Source: JANWXD01 sp037446115 (GTDB taxonomy: Bacteria; Acidobacteriota; Terriglobia; Bryobacterales; Bryobacteraceae). Taken from it: 64,000 nucleotides of DNA. The stretch's first letter is position 1, and every line of letters starts with the position of its first letter. Where the stretch lies: assembly GCA_037446115.1 (NCBI GenBank), contig JBBIJF010000022.1, positions 1 through 64,000 of the forward strand, given 5' to 3'. A program made the position numbers and the translations under genes. Below are positions 8,904-18,762 of this stretch, in pieces. Below the pieces are notes generated by a model, which did no database searches, was not told the origin of the DNA, and was given only the letters and a program-made list of their open reading frames with translations.

Positions 8904-10163
8904 TCACTCCTGCGCCACCTTCCGCGCGTGCTCAAACAGAAAATCCAGCGTCTTTTCCGCGCGGATGCGCGAGGCGATCCGCCGGAGCGCCCCCTGCTCC
9001 TCGAGCCGGCGCCGCATGGCAACGACGTTTTCCCGCTCCTGCCGCGCCAGCCGGTGTACTTCCCGGTCCACTTCCTCCACTGTGGCTTCGATACCCTCGC
9101 GTTCGGCGATCCTGTCGAGCAACAACGAAGCCTTCACCTCCAGGATAGCCCGTTGCCGCTGCGATTCCTTCAGTTTCTGCCAGTCCACCTTCACCGAGCG
9201 CGGATCCACACCCCGGGCCGCGAAAAATTCGCGCAGCTGAATCTCCAGCTGCCGGTCCAGAAACGCCTCCGGCACCGGAAAGTCATGCAGGGCCACCAGC
9301 TCTTCGACGAGCTTGTTCTTGGCCTCCCGCCTGGCCAGGGCCTCCTTTTCGCGCAACAGGGAGCGCCGCACTTCCTCGCGCAGTTCCTCCAGATTCTGAA
9401 AATCCCCCACTTCCGCGGCGAACTCGTCGTTGAGCTCGGGCAACTCCTTGCGACGAATCGCCTTCACCCGCGCTCGGAAGCGCAGCGTCTTGCCCGCCAG
9501 CTTCTCGTCGCCGTAGTCCTCAGGGTAAGTGACCTCGAATTCCTTCTCTTCCCCGGGCGACAGGCCGCGGAGGTTCTCGCTGAATTCCTCCAGCGTTTCC
9601 TCGGACCCCACATGCACGACCACCTCCTCCTGCCGGTTCAGGAGTTTTCCGGAGGTATCGAAGCTCTCGAGCGCCACGGCCACGTAATCCCCGTCGGCGG
9701 CAGGACGGGGTTCCAGGGTCACGTACTGGGCTTTCCGTTCCCGGATCGCCTCCAGCCGCTCGCTGACCTCCTGGTCGCTCACCTCCGGATCGCGGTACGG
9801 GACCGTCAGTCCGCGGTAGGGTTTGAGCTCGATCTCCGGAGCCACTTCGAACTCAACGGTGAAATGCATGGGCTGGCCCGGCTCCAGTTGGATGCGGGTG
9901 ACGTCCGGCGTGCCCACCACGCGCAGATTCTCCTCTTCAACCTTCTTCTGGAGAAAACGCGGCACCAGCTCCTCGACCACCGCCTGCCGGATGTCCTGAG
10001 CAAAGCGGGTACGCACCAGACTCGGAGGCACCTTGCCGGGACGGAATCCGGGCAGCCGAACCCGCGCCGCCAGCTCACTGACGGCACGCTCGGTCGCCTT
10101 TTCCACTTCTTCGGCGGGAACGGTGATTTCCAGCGTGCGCTTGCAGGTTTGTTCCGTCGTCAT
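8904..10163 (-). CDS. tig: Trigger factor, ribosome-associated chaperone
   Basis: Trigger factor binds the ribosome exit tunnel and shields nascent chains. The N-terminal ribosome-binding domain shows the signature 'GFRPGKVPPSLV' (family pattern GFRxGKxP). The middle part is an FKBP-like PPIase region ('DGDYVAVALESFDTSGK', then 'LRGLSPGEEKEFEVTYPEDY'), followed by the long helical C-terminal chaperone arms. The length of 419 aa is usual. It heads the tig-clpX-lon order on the minus strand, lies 16 bp downstream of ahcY and leaves 159 bp before clpX. Confidence 0.95.
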   Translation of the reverse strand: MTTEQTCKRTLEITVPAEEVEKATERAVSELAARVRLPGFRPGKVPPSLVRTRFAQDIRQAVVEELVPRFLQKKVEEENLRVVGTPDVTRIQLEPGQPMHFTVEFEVAPEIELKPYRGLTVPYRDPEVSDQEVSERLEAIRERKAQYVTLEPRPAADGDYVAVALESFDTSGKLLNRQEEVVVHVGSEETLEEFSENLRGLSPGEEKEFEVTYPEDYGDEKLAGKTLRFRARVKAIRRKELPELNDEFAAEVGDFQNLEELREEVRRSLLREKEALARREAKNKLVEELVALHDFPVPEAFLDRQLEIQLREFFAARGVDPRSVKVDWQKLKESQRQRAILEVKASLLLDRIAEREGIEATVEEVDREVHRLARQERENVVAMRRRLEEQGALRRIASRIRAEKTLDFLFEHARKVAQE

Positions 10164-10179
10164 GGAAGGGGTCAGCCGG

Positions 10180-11460
10180 CTAGGTGCCCTCCGACCAAGA
10201 GGCCAGATACTGCTCCTGCTCCGGAGTGAGGCGGTCGATCTGCACTCCCATGGCCTCCAGCTTCAGCTGCGCCACCTGCCGGTCCAGCTGATCGGGAACC
10301 GGGTAGACCTTTTTCTCCAGTTCTCCTCTGTGCGCCACCAGGTACTCGACGGCCAGCGCCTGGTTGGCGAAACTCATGTCCATCACCGAGGCCGGATGCC
10401 CCTCCGCCGCCGCAAGGTTGATGAGCCGCCCCTGGCCCAGCAGGTAGATGCGCCGGCCGTCGCGCAAAGCATATTCCTCCACGAACTCGCGTACCGGGCG
10501 CCGGGAGGAAGCCAGACGGCCGAGCGCCTCCAGGTCAATCTCCACGTTGAAATGTCCGGAATTGCAAAGAATGGCCCCGTCCTTCATGCGCTGGAAGTGT
10601 TCTGCTCCGATGACGCTCTTGTTGCCGCTTACGGTGATGAACACGTCGCCAATTTCGGCAGCCTGCGCCATGGACATGACGCGATAGCCGTCCATGACTG
10701 CTTCCAGGGCCTTGATGGGGTCCACTTCCGTAACCACCACATTGGCCCCCATGCCGCGCGCTCGGAGCGCGACGCCCCGCCCGCACCAGCCATAGCCTGC
10801 CACCACTACGGTCGAACCGGCGAGCAGGATGTTCGTCGCCCGGATGATCCCGTCCACGGTGCTCTGGCCCGTTCCGTAACGGTTATCAAAGAGATGCTTG
10901 GTCTGGGCGTCGTTGACCGCGATGATGGGATACCGCAACACGCCTTCGCGCGCCATGGCGCGCAGCCGGATCACCCCCGTGGTGGTCTCCTCCGTGCCCC
11001 CGAAGACTTCCCCGGCGATGTCCTGCCGCTTGGTGTGCAGGGTGGTCACCAGGTCGGCGCCGTCATCCATCGTGATGTGCGGGCGGTGTTCCAGGGCGGC
11101 GGCGATGTGGGAGTAGTAGACCTCATGGTTTTCGCCCTTGATGGCGTAGACCGGAATGCCGTAATCGCGCACCAGCGCCGCCGCGACATCATCCTGCGTC
11201 GAAAGGGGGTTGGATGCGCACAGCACCACGGAAGCTCCGCCGTCCCGCAGCGTGATCATCAGATTGGCCGTTTCCGTGGTGACGTGCAGGCAGGCCGCAA
11301 TCCGTACGCCCTCCAGGGGCTGCCGCTTGATGAATTCCTTGCGGATGGAGCGCAGCACCGGCATGAACTGAGCGGCCCACTCCGTGCGGCGCTTGCCCGC
11401 CTCGGCAAGGCCCAGATCGCGCACGTCAAAACTGGTTGGTACTTGCGTTTCGGCCGACAT
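10180..11460 (-). CDS. ahcY: Adenosylhomocysteinase (S-adenosyl-L-homocysteine hydrolase)
   Basis: The enzyme splits S-adenosylhomocysteine into adenosine and homocysteine, using bound NAD. The protein (426 aa) shows the substrate-domain motif 'NDAQTKHLFDNRYGTGQS', the NAD-binding Rossmann motif 'VVAGYGWCGRGVA', the following 'VVVTEVDPIKALEAVMDGY', and 'ILCNSGHFNVEID' close to the hinge. It lies 26 bp downstream of metK on the same strand, so the two probably form one transcript that makes S-adenosylmethionine and recycles its product. Confidence 0.97.
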   Translation of the reverse strand: MSAETQVPTSFDVRDLGLAEAGKRRTEWAAQFMPVLRSIRKEFIKRQPLEGVRIAACLHVTTETANLMITLRDGGASVVLCASNPLSTQDDVAAALVRDYGIPVYAIKGENHEVYYSHIAAALEHRPHITMDDGADLVTTLHTKRQDIAGEVFGGTEETTTGVIRLRAMAREGVLRYPIIAVNDAQTKHLFDNRYGTGQSTVDGIIRATNILLAGSTVVVAGYGWCGRGVALRARGMGANVVVTEVDPIKALEAVMDGYRVMSMAQAAEIGDVFITVSGNKSVIGAEHFQRMKDGAILCNSGHFNVEIDLEALGRLASSRRPVREFVEEYALRDGRRIYLLGQGRLINLAAAEGHPASVMDMSFANQALAVEYLVAHRGELEKKVYPVPDQLDRQVAQLKLEAMGVQIDRLTPEQEQYLASWSEGT

Positions 11461-11486
11461 GGCTTTCCTCCCCGACTTTCCCGGTG

Positions 11487-12644
<1,158 letters not shown>

Positions 12645-12735
12645 ACGAACCTCCTCGATTTGCTCAGCGGCGAAACGACAAGTTTAGCAGAACTCCGCGA
12701 CCTCTCCGCCCACGCGACTCTCCTGCGCCGGAGCT

Positions 12736-13473
12736 TCACAAGGCCACACCCATCACCCCGCGGAAGGCCCAGGCGCTGGCCAGCGAAATCACTAGAAACC
12801 AGATCAGCCAGTGAAACGCAAACGATCCCCAGCCCACCTGCGCCGGAGGGTAGGTGATTTCGATCGCCTCCACAGGTCCTTCCGGCAACCTCCCCTCGCC
12901 GGGCGTCAGCATCCACTCCCACAAGGAGCGCACGCGGCGTCCCACCAGATAACGAGGCCCCCGACCCGAGACGATTCGCTTCTCATAGGTGCGACCCGCC
13001 AACCGCACGCGCAAGTTCCCCGCCGTTTCCCGCTCGGCCCGGATGCGCCACACCACTTTCCCCTCCCGCCGCACATGCACCGGCGGCGTTTCGACCCGGA
13101 TGCCCGCCGGAGGCTCCAAGACGAGCGGGGCGGTCGCCATGCGCTTGACCTGCACCGTCACGAGTGCGGCCTCCCCCACGGCCAGCGGAGAACGACCGTA
13201 GAAGGCATCCAGGTGCACCAGAACCAAGACCATCGGAACTGCCAGAATCGCCGCCGGCGGAAGCATCAACGCCACATAGCGCACCGTGCCCGCCAGCAGG
13301 CGCCTCTGCGCTCTGAGAATCAGCCAGGGTTCTTCGGCAAACAGACGGATCTCGTAGAGGCAGGCCGCAAGCTCGCGCTTCACCTTGCGGATGTCCTCTT
13401 GGCGGGAAACCCGTCCAAACACCCACAACATGCCGATTCCCGCCAGCACACTTACCGCTGTCAGACCGATCAT
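12736..13473 (-). CDS. Membrane protein of unknown function (245 aa)
   Basis: I do not recognise the family with certainty. The protein has an N-terminal transmembrane segment (about 3-19), a charged, probably cytoplasmic, helical stretch (about 24-60, 'KVKRELAACLYEIRLF'), and a second hydrophobic segment (about 68-90). A beta-rich region of about 120 residues follows, and the protein ends with a hydrophobic segment (about 220-241). One membrane helix followed by a basic helical pair and further helices recalls the YidC/EMC3-like (DUF106) arrangement, but the large beta-rich insert is unlike it. It lies downstream of the small ribbon-helix-helix gene with an 88-bp gap and upstream of metK. 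Confidence 0.7.
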   Translation of the reverse strand: MIGLTAVSVLAGIGMLWVFGRVSRQEDIRKVKRELAACLYEIRLFAEEPWLILRAQRRLLAGTVRYVALMLPPAAILAVPMVLVLVHLDAFYGRSPLAVGEAALVTVQVKRMATAPLVLEPPAGIRVETPPVHVRREGKVVWRIRAERETAGNLRVRLAGRTYEKRIVSGRGPRYLVGRRVRSLWEWMLTPGEGRLPEGPVEAIEITYPPAQVGWGSFAFHWLIWFLVISLASAWAFRGVMGVAL

Positions 13474-13561
13474 CGGGGGAACTTCCTCGAGCGGACCGAA
13501 CGCCTGTTACGCCGCCGCCCTCAGCGCGCCCGGCAGAAACTCCACATGAACCTTGCGGCGC

Positions 13562-13753
13562 TCACTCCAGGTAACCTAGCCCTTTCAGCTTGCGCGCGAT
13601 CTCTTCGTTGGACTCGGCCTCCTCGATGCGCGCCGTCTCCTTTTCGAGCACATGCTGGACGAACTCGTCCACCGAACTGTACCCTTCCTTTTCCGCGCAG
13701 CGTTTCACTCGCTGCCAGAGCGCCTTGTTCAATTTGACTGTCGTTCGCAACAT
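13562..13753 (-). CDS. Small ribbon-helix-helix-like protein (63 aa)
   Basis: The N-terminus reads as a short beta strand followed by two helices ('MLRTTVKLNKALWQRVKRC', then 'SSVDEFVQHVLEKETARI'), the layout of MetJ/Arc-type DNA-binding proteins. The C-terminus is a charged helix ending in 'KLKGLGYLE'. It starts 7 bp after the stop of the AlkP-superfamily lipoprotein gene and is therefore probably translated with it. It may regulate the operon or act as a small partner of the AlkP proteins; neither is shown by the sequence. Confidence 0.7.
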   Translation of the reverse strand: MLRTTVKLNKALWQRVKRCAEKEGYSSVDEFVQHVLEKETARIEEAESNEEIARKLKGLGYLE

Positions 13754-13760
13754 ACCCTGC

Positions 13761-15683
13761 TTACCCTCCCAGCAGCGGCCGCCCGCGCATCTGCGGCGGC
13801 GGGGGCACGCCGAATTCGCCGAGCAGCGTCACCGTAAGATCCGCCAGGCGGGGATCCGGACGGCGGACCTTGCGGTTGGTGATCAAGACTCCCGGAACGC
13901 GCTCCGCCGCGATACAGTGATCCCCGCGCCACTCCTCGGTGTTGTCCTCCAGGACCTGCGGCGGCACTGCGCCCAGCGCGGTCTGCCAAGAGGACCGGTA
14001 GCCCGGCGCCCAGCCGACGATCAGATCCGGAGCCGTGGCCAGGGCCGGGCCGTGATACACCTCCCGCGCCACGTATACGGCATCCACGACGCGCCGGTTA
14101 CCCAACGGGTCGCGCCAGGCCAGCAGCCGCTCGCGAATGGCCTCCAGGATGCGCCCGGCCTCCTCACCCGGCTCCACGATCCCGCCCTGTTCCCGTCCCG
14201 CCAGATTCAGGTAGACCGCATTCAGACCGAGAGAATACGCCTGAGTGCGGCTCCAGTCCACATGGGGAAAAAGTTCCTGGTTGGAGGCGCTCGACGGATC
14301 GTCGAGTTCGAGGAACCCTTCCTTCCACAGCCAGGTGTTCAGGTGTACGGCCCGGTCAAAACGCGAAAAGCCGTGGTCCGACATGACGATAATGGTGGCG
14401 TCCGGCGCCTTTCGCAGCACCTCGCCCACGGCGGCGTCGGCGAGCTTGTAGGTCTCCAGGAGCTTGTCTTCATACTTGCCCCACAAGATGTGCGAATCCT
14501 GATCCACGCCGAAAAAGTGGAAGAACAGCAAACCGTCGCGGAAGCGACTCAGTTCGAAGCGCAACAGCTTCAGATGCTCCTCAGAAACCATCCGGCTCTG
14601 CCTCAGGTATTCCTCCAGCGTAAATACGCCTCGGCGCAGCGCTGCTGTGTCTTCCGCCATGCCTTGCGTATAAAACGGGCCTACGGCCCGGGCCAGCTCG
14701 CGGCTGTAGGACGGCGGGGTGGAAATCGGAAGCTCCGGGTTCTCCGGATCGAGATTGAGCGGTGAGACGTAAATTTCCAGATGCGGCTTGAGCCGCCTTG
14801 CGTACACGCGGAGCATCCCGGAGGCATCCGCCAGCCCCGGAATGAGAGCAAACCGCACCGGGATCCAGCCGGACCACTCCCCTTGCTGGAGGACGAACTG
14901 GTGGCCCTCCAGCCGGAACAGCGCCACCGGCCTGTGGGGATCGAGGTCTACGGAGATCCGCACCGTGGCCGGCTGCCGGTCTTGGCGCAGCGTGTTGGCC
15001 GGACCCGTCACCTCGAGCTCGGCGTAGTTGTCTTTCAGAGACACGGCCACAATGCGCCCCCCGGCCACATCACGGGTGACGGCGCCGGGCTCGCTCGTAA
15101 AGAAGGTGAACGTACCGAACGTGCCCCGCAAGTCCGGCACTCCCATACCGGCCAGCGTACGGCCTTCACACTCGACTGGCGGGAAGTTGTTCGGCATCCG
15201 GAGGATGGTGACCGGAATCCCACGCCCCGCCAGGATCTGCCAGAAGGCATCTCCCCTCCGGAATCGCTTGACCGTGGCCCCCGACAGCGGGATCTCGTAC
15301 GGCCCCAGGCGCAGCGTGCGTTTGGGCGGCTCCGCTTCGGCCATCGAAGACAGCGGCATGCGCGTCAGCGGGTCCCGGTGCACAAAGTCAAAAATGCCGT
15401 GCCCGCCCGGATCCATTCCGGTGATGAAGGTGGACCAGGCCACGGGGCTTTGCGGCGGAATGGTGGTGGCCAGCCGGTGGAAGCTTCCGCTACGCCGCAG
15501 GCGATCCAGATTCGGCAGCGCGTCCCAGTGGCGCTCCAGGAAGGCGGGATCCATGGCGTCAATGCCCAGGACGATGACCCGTTTGCCGCGCGCGGCGGAA
15601 GGAGACCCTCCGCAGCCGGCGGCCGCAAGCAGCGCCGCCACCGCCAAACCGAGCCAGCGCTGTACCCTGCCGGGCGGCCGCAT
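13761..15683 (-). CDS. AlkP-superfamily phosphohydrolase/phosphomutase-like lipoprotein (640 aa)
   Basis: The start at 15683 is chosen because it gives a clean signal peptide ('RWLGLAVAALLAAAGC') with a lipobox-like end, Cys24, and because its ATG overlaps the upstream stop as TGATG. The mature part has the metal-binding 'VIVLGIDAMDPAFLERHW', the nucleophile region 'PQSPVAWSTFITGMDPGGHG', and 'IIVMSDHGFSRFDRAVHLN' with the second metal site. This is the type I phosphodiesterase/COG3379-like arrangement. The substrate is unknown. The protein is a paralogue of the next gene upstream and differs in being a lipoprotein and not a membrane protein. Confidence 0.85.
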   Translation of the reverse strand: MRPPGRVQRWLGLAVAALLAAAGCGGSPSAARGKRVIVLGIDAMDPAFLERHWDALPNLDRLRRSGSFHRLATTIPPQSPVAWSTFITGMDPGGHGIFDFVHRDPLTRMPLSSMAEAEPPKRTLRLGPYEIPLSGATVKRFRRGDAFWQILAGRGIPVTILRMPNNFPPVECEGRTLAGMGVPDLRGTFGTFTFFTSEPGAVTRDVAGGRIVAVSLKDNYAELEVTGPANTLRQDRQPATVRISVDLDPHRPVALFRLEGHQFVLQQGEWSGWIPVRFALIPGLADASGMLRVYARRLKPHLEIYVSPLNLDPENPELPISTPPSYSRELARAVGPFYTQGMAEDTAALRRGVFTLEEYLRQSRMVSEEHLKLLRFELSRFRDGLLFFHFFGVDQDSHILWGKYEDKLLETYKLADAAVGEVLRKAPDATIIVMSDHGFSRFDRAVHLNTWLWKEGFLELDDPSSASNQELFPHVDWSRTQAYSLGLNAVYLNLAGREQGGIVEPGEEAGRILEAIRERLLAWRDPLGNRRVVDAVYVAREVYHGPALATAPDLIVGWAPGYRSSWQTALGAVPPQVLEDNTEEWRGDHCIAAERVPGVLITNRKVRRPDPRLADLTVTLLGEFGVPPPPQMRGRPLLGG

Positions 15684-17797
15684 CAAGCCGCGGTCCTCGC
15701 TTCTTCGGGGGGAATCAGCGGCTTGCCTTCCATCCATGCCGGAACCGGCACGCCGAACAGCTCGAGCGCCGTGGGTGCCAGGTCTTCGATTCCCGGCGAT
15801 TCGGCCGGAATTTTCCGATTAGAGAACAGCACACCCGGAACCAGAAACGGATCCACGGAATGGTCGCCGCTCCAGGCCTTGCGGTTGTCACTGAACACTT
15901 CCGCGGTGACGTGGCCGACCGCCGCCTCCCAAGAGGTGCGATAGCCGTCGTTGTAGCCGACGATGAGATCCGGCGCCGCCTCCAGGTATGGTCCGCGATA
16001 CAGATCACTGGCGGCGTAGACGCGCCGGATCGCGATCTGTCCCTTCTCTTCGTCCCGAAGTCCGCTGAGCTTTTCGATGAGTTCCTCTTTGAGCGCGTCG
16101 GCTTCCCGGCCCGGGGAGACGATGCCGCAGGCCTCGCGGCCCTTCAGATTCAAATACAAGCCGCCGAGTCCCAGCGTGTACGCTCGCGTGCGGGTCCAGT
16201 CCACCCCTTGGAAGTACGGCCCGGGCCGCTCACCCTCTTTGAGCGCCAGGTAACCGTGCCGCCACAGCCACGCGTTCAGGTTGACGCCGCGCCGGAACGA
16301 GCAGAAGCCGTGATCCGACAACACGAACAGCACCGTGCCCGGATCCACATACGCCATCACCTGGCCGACCAGCTCGTCCATCTTCACGTACATCTCGTCA
16401 ATGACGCGGCCGAACCGTCCCTCGCCCCCGCTGTGGCGGTAGAACATGTGCTGGATCCGGTCGCTGGTATCGAACACGCAAGCCACCACACCGCGCCGCG
16501 TCCGCTCCAGCGCGCTGAGGAGCATGGCCTTACGCTCCTCGAAGATCAGGTACGCCTGCTTGAGGAACGCTTCCTCGTCAATGACCCCTTCGTTCAGCGC
16601 CCAGGTATCTTCCGCCATGCCCAGCGTGGCGTAGGGCCCCAGCAACTTGGCGAGATACGCCGCGTAGTAGGACGGATGGGCGATAGGAAGCGCCGGCCGC
16701 TCCGGATCGATGTTGACGGGCGAGACGTAGAGGGAAACGTGCGGGCTTGTCTCCGTCAGCAGGAAACGGGCGATCCCCTTGACGGTGGCGCCCAAAGCCG
16801 TCCGAAACGTCAGACGGATCCACGGGCTGTATTCCCCGAGACGCAGCCGGTAGCGCGCCCCACCGACGTGAAGCAGCGCCCCTCGGCCGTCGCCGTTGAG
16901 CTCAACCCGGAAGCGGACCCGGAGGGGTTCACGGCCCTGGCGGAACGCATCTTCGGGACCTTCCAGCTCGCCCTCCAGCACATGGCCCATCCTCCGCAAC
17001 GGGTATCGAGCACCGCTCTCGTAGGTCGCCTCTTCCAGGCGCGTGGTGAACTGGGCAAAACTTCCCTGCGTGCCCTTGAGGTCGGGGGTGCACATCGCCG
17101 ACAGCAGACGCCCGTTGAACTTCTCCGGCGGGAACGTGATCGGCACCCGCAGAATCGTCGAGCCGATATTGTGTTCTCCGAGAATTCTCCAAAAGGGCTG
17201 GCTCTTGCGCCGCATCTCGACCCGGGGGCGCGAGAGGGGGAGACTCCACCGCTTCAGCCGGAGCACACGCGACGGTTTGCTGACCTTGGCGGAAGACAGC
17301 TCAGGCAGATAGGACTTCAGATTCCGGTTTAAGAAGTCGAAGATGTTGTGGCGCGCGGGACTGACACCCGTGGCAAACGTGGACCACGCCACCGGAGAAA
17401 GGGCTGGGAACGTAGTCCGGAGCCTGCGGTAGCAACCTTGGTCCCGGAGGCGCGCCAGGTTGGGCAGCCTGCCCTCCGCCATCAGCCGCTCCGTTCGCGC
17501 CGCGTCGAAGCCGTCCAGGCCCAGAAACACCAGCTTCCGGATTCGTGCATGCCGGAAGCCCTGGCGCCGGCGCAGCGCCCGCCACGCCATCCGGAACGGC
17601 CATGACAGCAGCGATGCCAGAGTCAAAAAGAAGCCGGCCAGCACCGCCAGGAACGAACCCAGGAAGGCAAATCCGGCGCCCGGCCCGATGTAGGCCAGTT
17701 GCACCGGCTCCGGCTCCGGGCGCCACCAAAGCCACCCCAGGGCGGCGCAAAACACGAGAGCCGAAATAGCGTACCGATGCGCGCCGCAACGACTCAC
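15683..17797 (-). CDS. AlkP-superfamily membrane-anchored phosphohydrolase (704 aa)
   Basis: Two hydrophobic segments at the N-terminus (about 10-25 and 35-70) are followed by an extracytoplasmic catalytic domain. Its metal motif is 'LVFLGLDGFDAARTERLM', its nucleophile region is 'ALSPVAWSTFATGVSPARHN', and its second metal site is 'VLFVLSDHGFCSFRRGVNLN'. The C-terminal part has 'WSGDHSVDPFLVPGVLFSNR' and 'LFGVPVPAWMEGKPL', where these enzymes end. The start is GTG and overlaps the upstream sulfatase-like gene by four bases (GTGA). The family fits the predicted phosphohydrolase/phosphomutase group COG3379; no substrate has been assigned from the sequence. Confidence 0.85.
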   Translation of the reverse strand: MSRCGAHRYAISALVFCAALGWLWWRPEPEPVQLAYIGPGAGFAFLGSFLAVLAGFFLTLASLLSWPFRMAWRALRRRQGFRHARIRKLVFLGLDGFDAARTERLMAEGRLPNLARLRDQGCYRRLRTTFPALSPVAWSTFATGVSPARHNIFDFLNRNLKSYLPELSSAKVSKPSRVLRLKRWSLPLSRPRVEMRRKSQPFWRILGEHNIGSTILRVPITFPPEKFNGRLLSAMCTPDLKGTQGSFAQFTTRLEEATYESGARYPLRRMGHVLEGELEGPEDAFRQGREPLRVRFRVELNGDGRGALLHVGGARYRLRLGEYSPWIRLTFRTALGATVKGIARFLLTETSPHVSLYVSPVNIDPERPALPIAHPSYYAAYLAKLLGPYATLGMAEDTWALNEGVIDEEAFLKQAYLIFEERKAMLLSALERTRRGVVACVFDTSDRIQHMFYRHSGGEGRFGRVIDEMYVKMDELVGQVMAYVDPGTVLFVLSDHGFCSFRRGVNLNAWLWRHGYLALKEGERPGPYFQGVDWTRTRAYTLGLGGLYLNLKGREACGIVSPGREADALKEELIEKLSGLRDEEKGQIAIRRVYAASDLYRGPYLEAAPDLIVGYNDGYRTSWEAAVGHVTAEVFSDNRKAWSGDHSVDPFLVPGVLFSNRKIPAESPGIEDLAPTALELFGVPVPAWMEGKPLIPPEEARTAA

Positions 17798-18663
17798 CGC
17801 AGCTTCCCTTCGACGAACGGGACTTCAAAGACCTTGTCGTGCTGAATCGGACCGTGACCGAAATAGCCCTCCTCGCCGAAGAGCTCGCCGTGGTCGGAGG
17901 TGATCGTGATATACGTGTTTTTCGGCACCAGGTCGAAGAGCTCCTCCACCACGCCGTCAAGGTAGCGGACGGCCTGAATCTGGCGCTGCCGCAGCTCGTC
18001 GAGTTTCTTCTGATCGAAAAATTTCTCCTTGCGGGTCTTCAGCTTGCCTCCCACAATATGATCGTCCAGGTGCTTGAAGACTCCGTGGACGCCGCTGATG
18101 CGCGGCCACAGCTCCGGCGGCTCGTCCGGCAGCGCGTAGGGATAGTGGGTCTCGCCGACGTTGAGCAGGTAAAACGAAGGGCGGTCTTCGGGAAACTTCA
18201 GCTCACGGAGCATGGCGCGCATGTCGTTGTGCTTTTCCATCAGCTTGTATGTGTCAAACCCTTGATTCAGCACCGTCTTGGGGTTCAACACCGGCAGCGA
18301 TACCATGGCGTGGGTGCGATAGCCGAGGGTTTCTTTCAAAAACACGGGCAAGTACAGGCGCGGCACCAGCGACTTGAACTCGAAGTCGCTGCAACCCAGC
18401 CTCTCGTTGAATTTGACGAACTCGCGCTTGTAATACTCGGACGCGAACACGTGCCGCGGGCTGCTGTGCGGCATTAGCCCGATCAGAAAGTTGTAGTGCG
18501 AAGGCGACGTCCAGGAGGCGTAGGACCAGCGCCGCTCGACGCGCCCGAGCTTGCGCATCACTTTGGGCTTGGCGGCCACAAAGGAGTCCCACCGGCAGCT
18601 GTCGAATATGATGAGGATGTAGTTATTGCGCCTGGGGCGCTTGCGGATGATCGTCTGGGCCAC
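17794..18663 (-). CDS. Sulfatase-like AlkP-superfamily protein (289 aa)
   Basis: The fold is indicated by 'NYILIIFDSCRWDSFVAAKP' at the N-terminus (metal-binding Asp), 'ASWTSPSHYNFLIGLMPHSS' at the nucleophile position and 'TYITITSDHGELFGEEGYFG' at the second metal site. The Cys-x-Pro-x-Arg sequence that becomes formylglycine in true sulfatases is absent, so phosphodiesterase or phosphotransferase activity is more likely. No signal peptide is seen, so it is probably cytoplasmic. The GTG at 18663 is chosen because the catalytic domain starts at once and a TATAAT box lies only 9 bases upstream; a TTG at 18726 is a longer alternative. It is the first gene of the AlkP operon. Confidence 0.75.
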   Translation of the reverse strand: MAQTIIRKRPRRNNYILIIFDSCRWDSFVAAKPKVMRKLGRVERRWSYASWTSPSHYNFLIGLMPHSSPRHVFASEYYKREFVKFNERLGCSDFEFKSLVPRLYLPVFLKETLGYRTHAMVSLPVLNPKTVLNQGFDTYKLMEKHNDMRAMLRELKFPEDRPSFYLLNVGETHYPYALPDEPPELWPRISGVHGVFKHLDDHIVGGKLKTRKEKFFDQKKLDELRQRQIQAVRYLDGVVEELFDLVPKNTYITITSDHGELFGEEGYFGHGPIQHDKVFEVPFVEGKLR

Positions 18664-18672
18664 TGAGAGGTG

Positions 18673-18678
18673 ATTATA
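18673..18678 (-). promoter_or_regulatory. -10 box (TATAAT) before the AlkP operon
   Basis: A perfect TATAAT on the minus strand lies 9 bases before the GTG start at 18663, in otherwise GC-rich DNA. No good -35 box is seen. If it is used, the message would have almost no leader. Confidence 0.45.
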
Positions 18679-18739
18679 CCATCCGGCCGGAGCTGAGCCG
18701 GGAGGCGTGGATCGCGCCCCGCACAACAGGCTCCACTGC

Positions 18740-18745
18740 TATACT
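18740..18745 (+). promoter_or_regulatory. Extended -10 box (TGC-TATACT) before the small zinc-ribbon gene
   Basis: TATACT preceded by TG one base upstream matches an extended -10 element. It lies 17 bases before the ATG at 18763 and diverges from the TATAAT of the AlkP operon 60 bp away. Confidence 0.4.
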
Positions 18746-18762
18746 CTCATGTCGAGCTGGTT

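Noticed and set aside
12645..12735. S-adenosylmethionine riboswitch before metK
   Set aside because: The 91-bp gap is too short for SAM-I and shows no recognisable core motif; only a ribosome binding site is clear.
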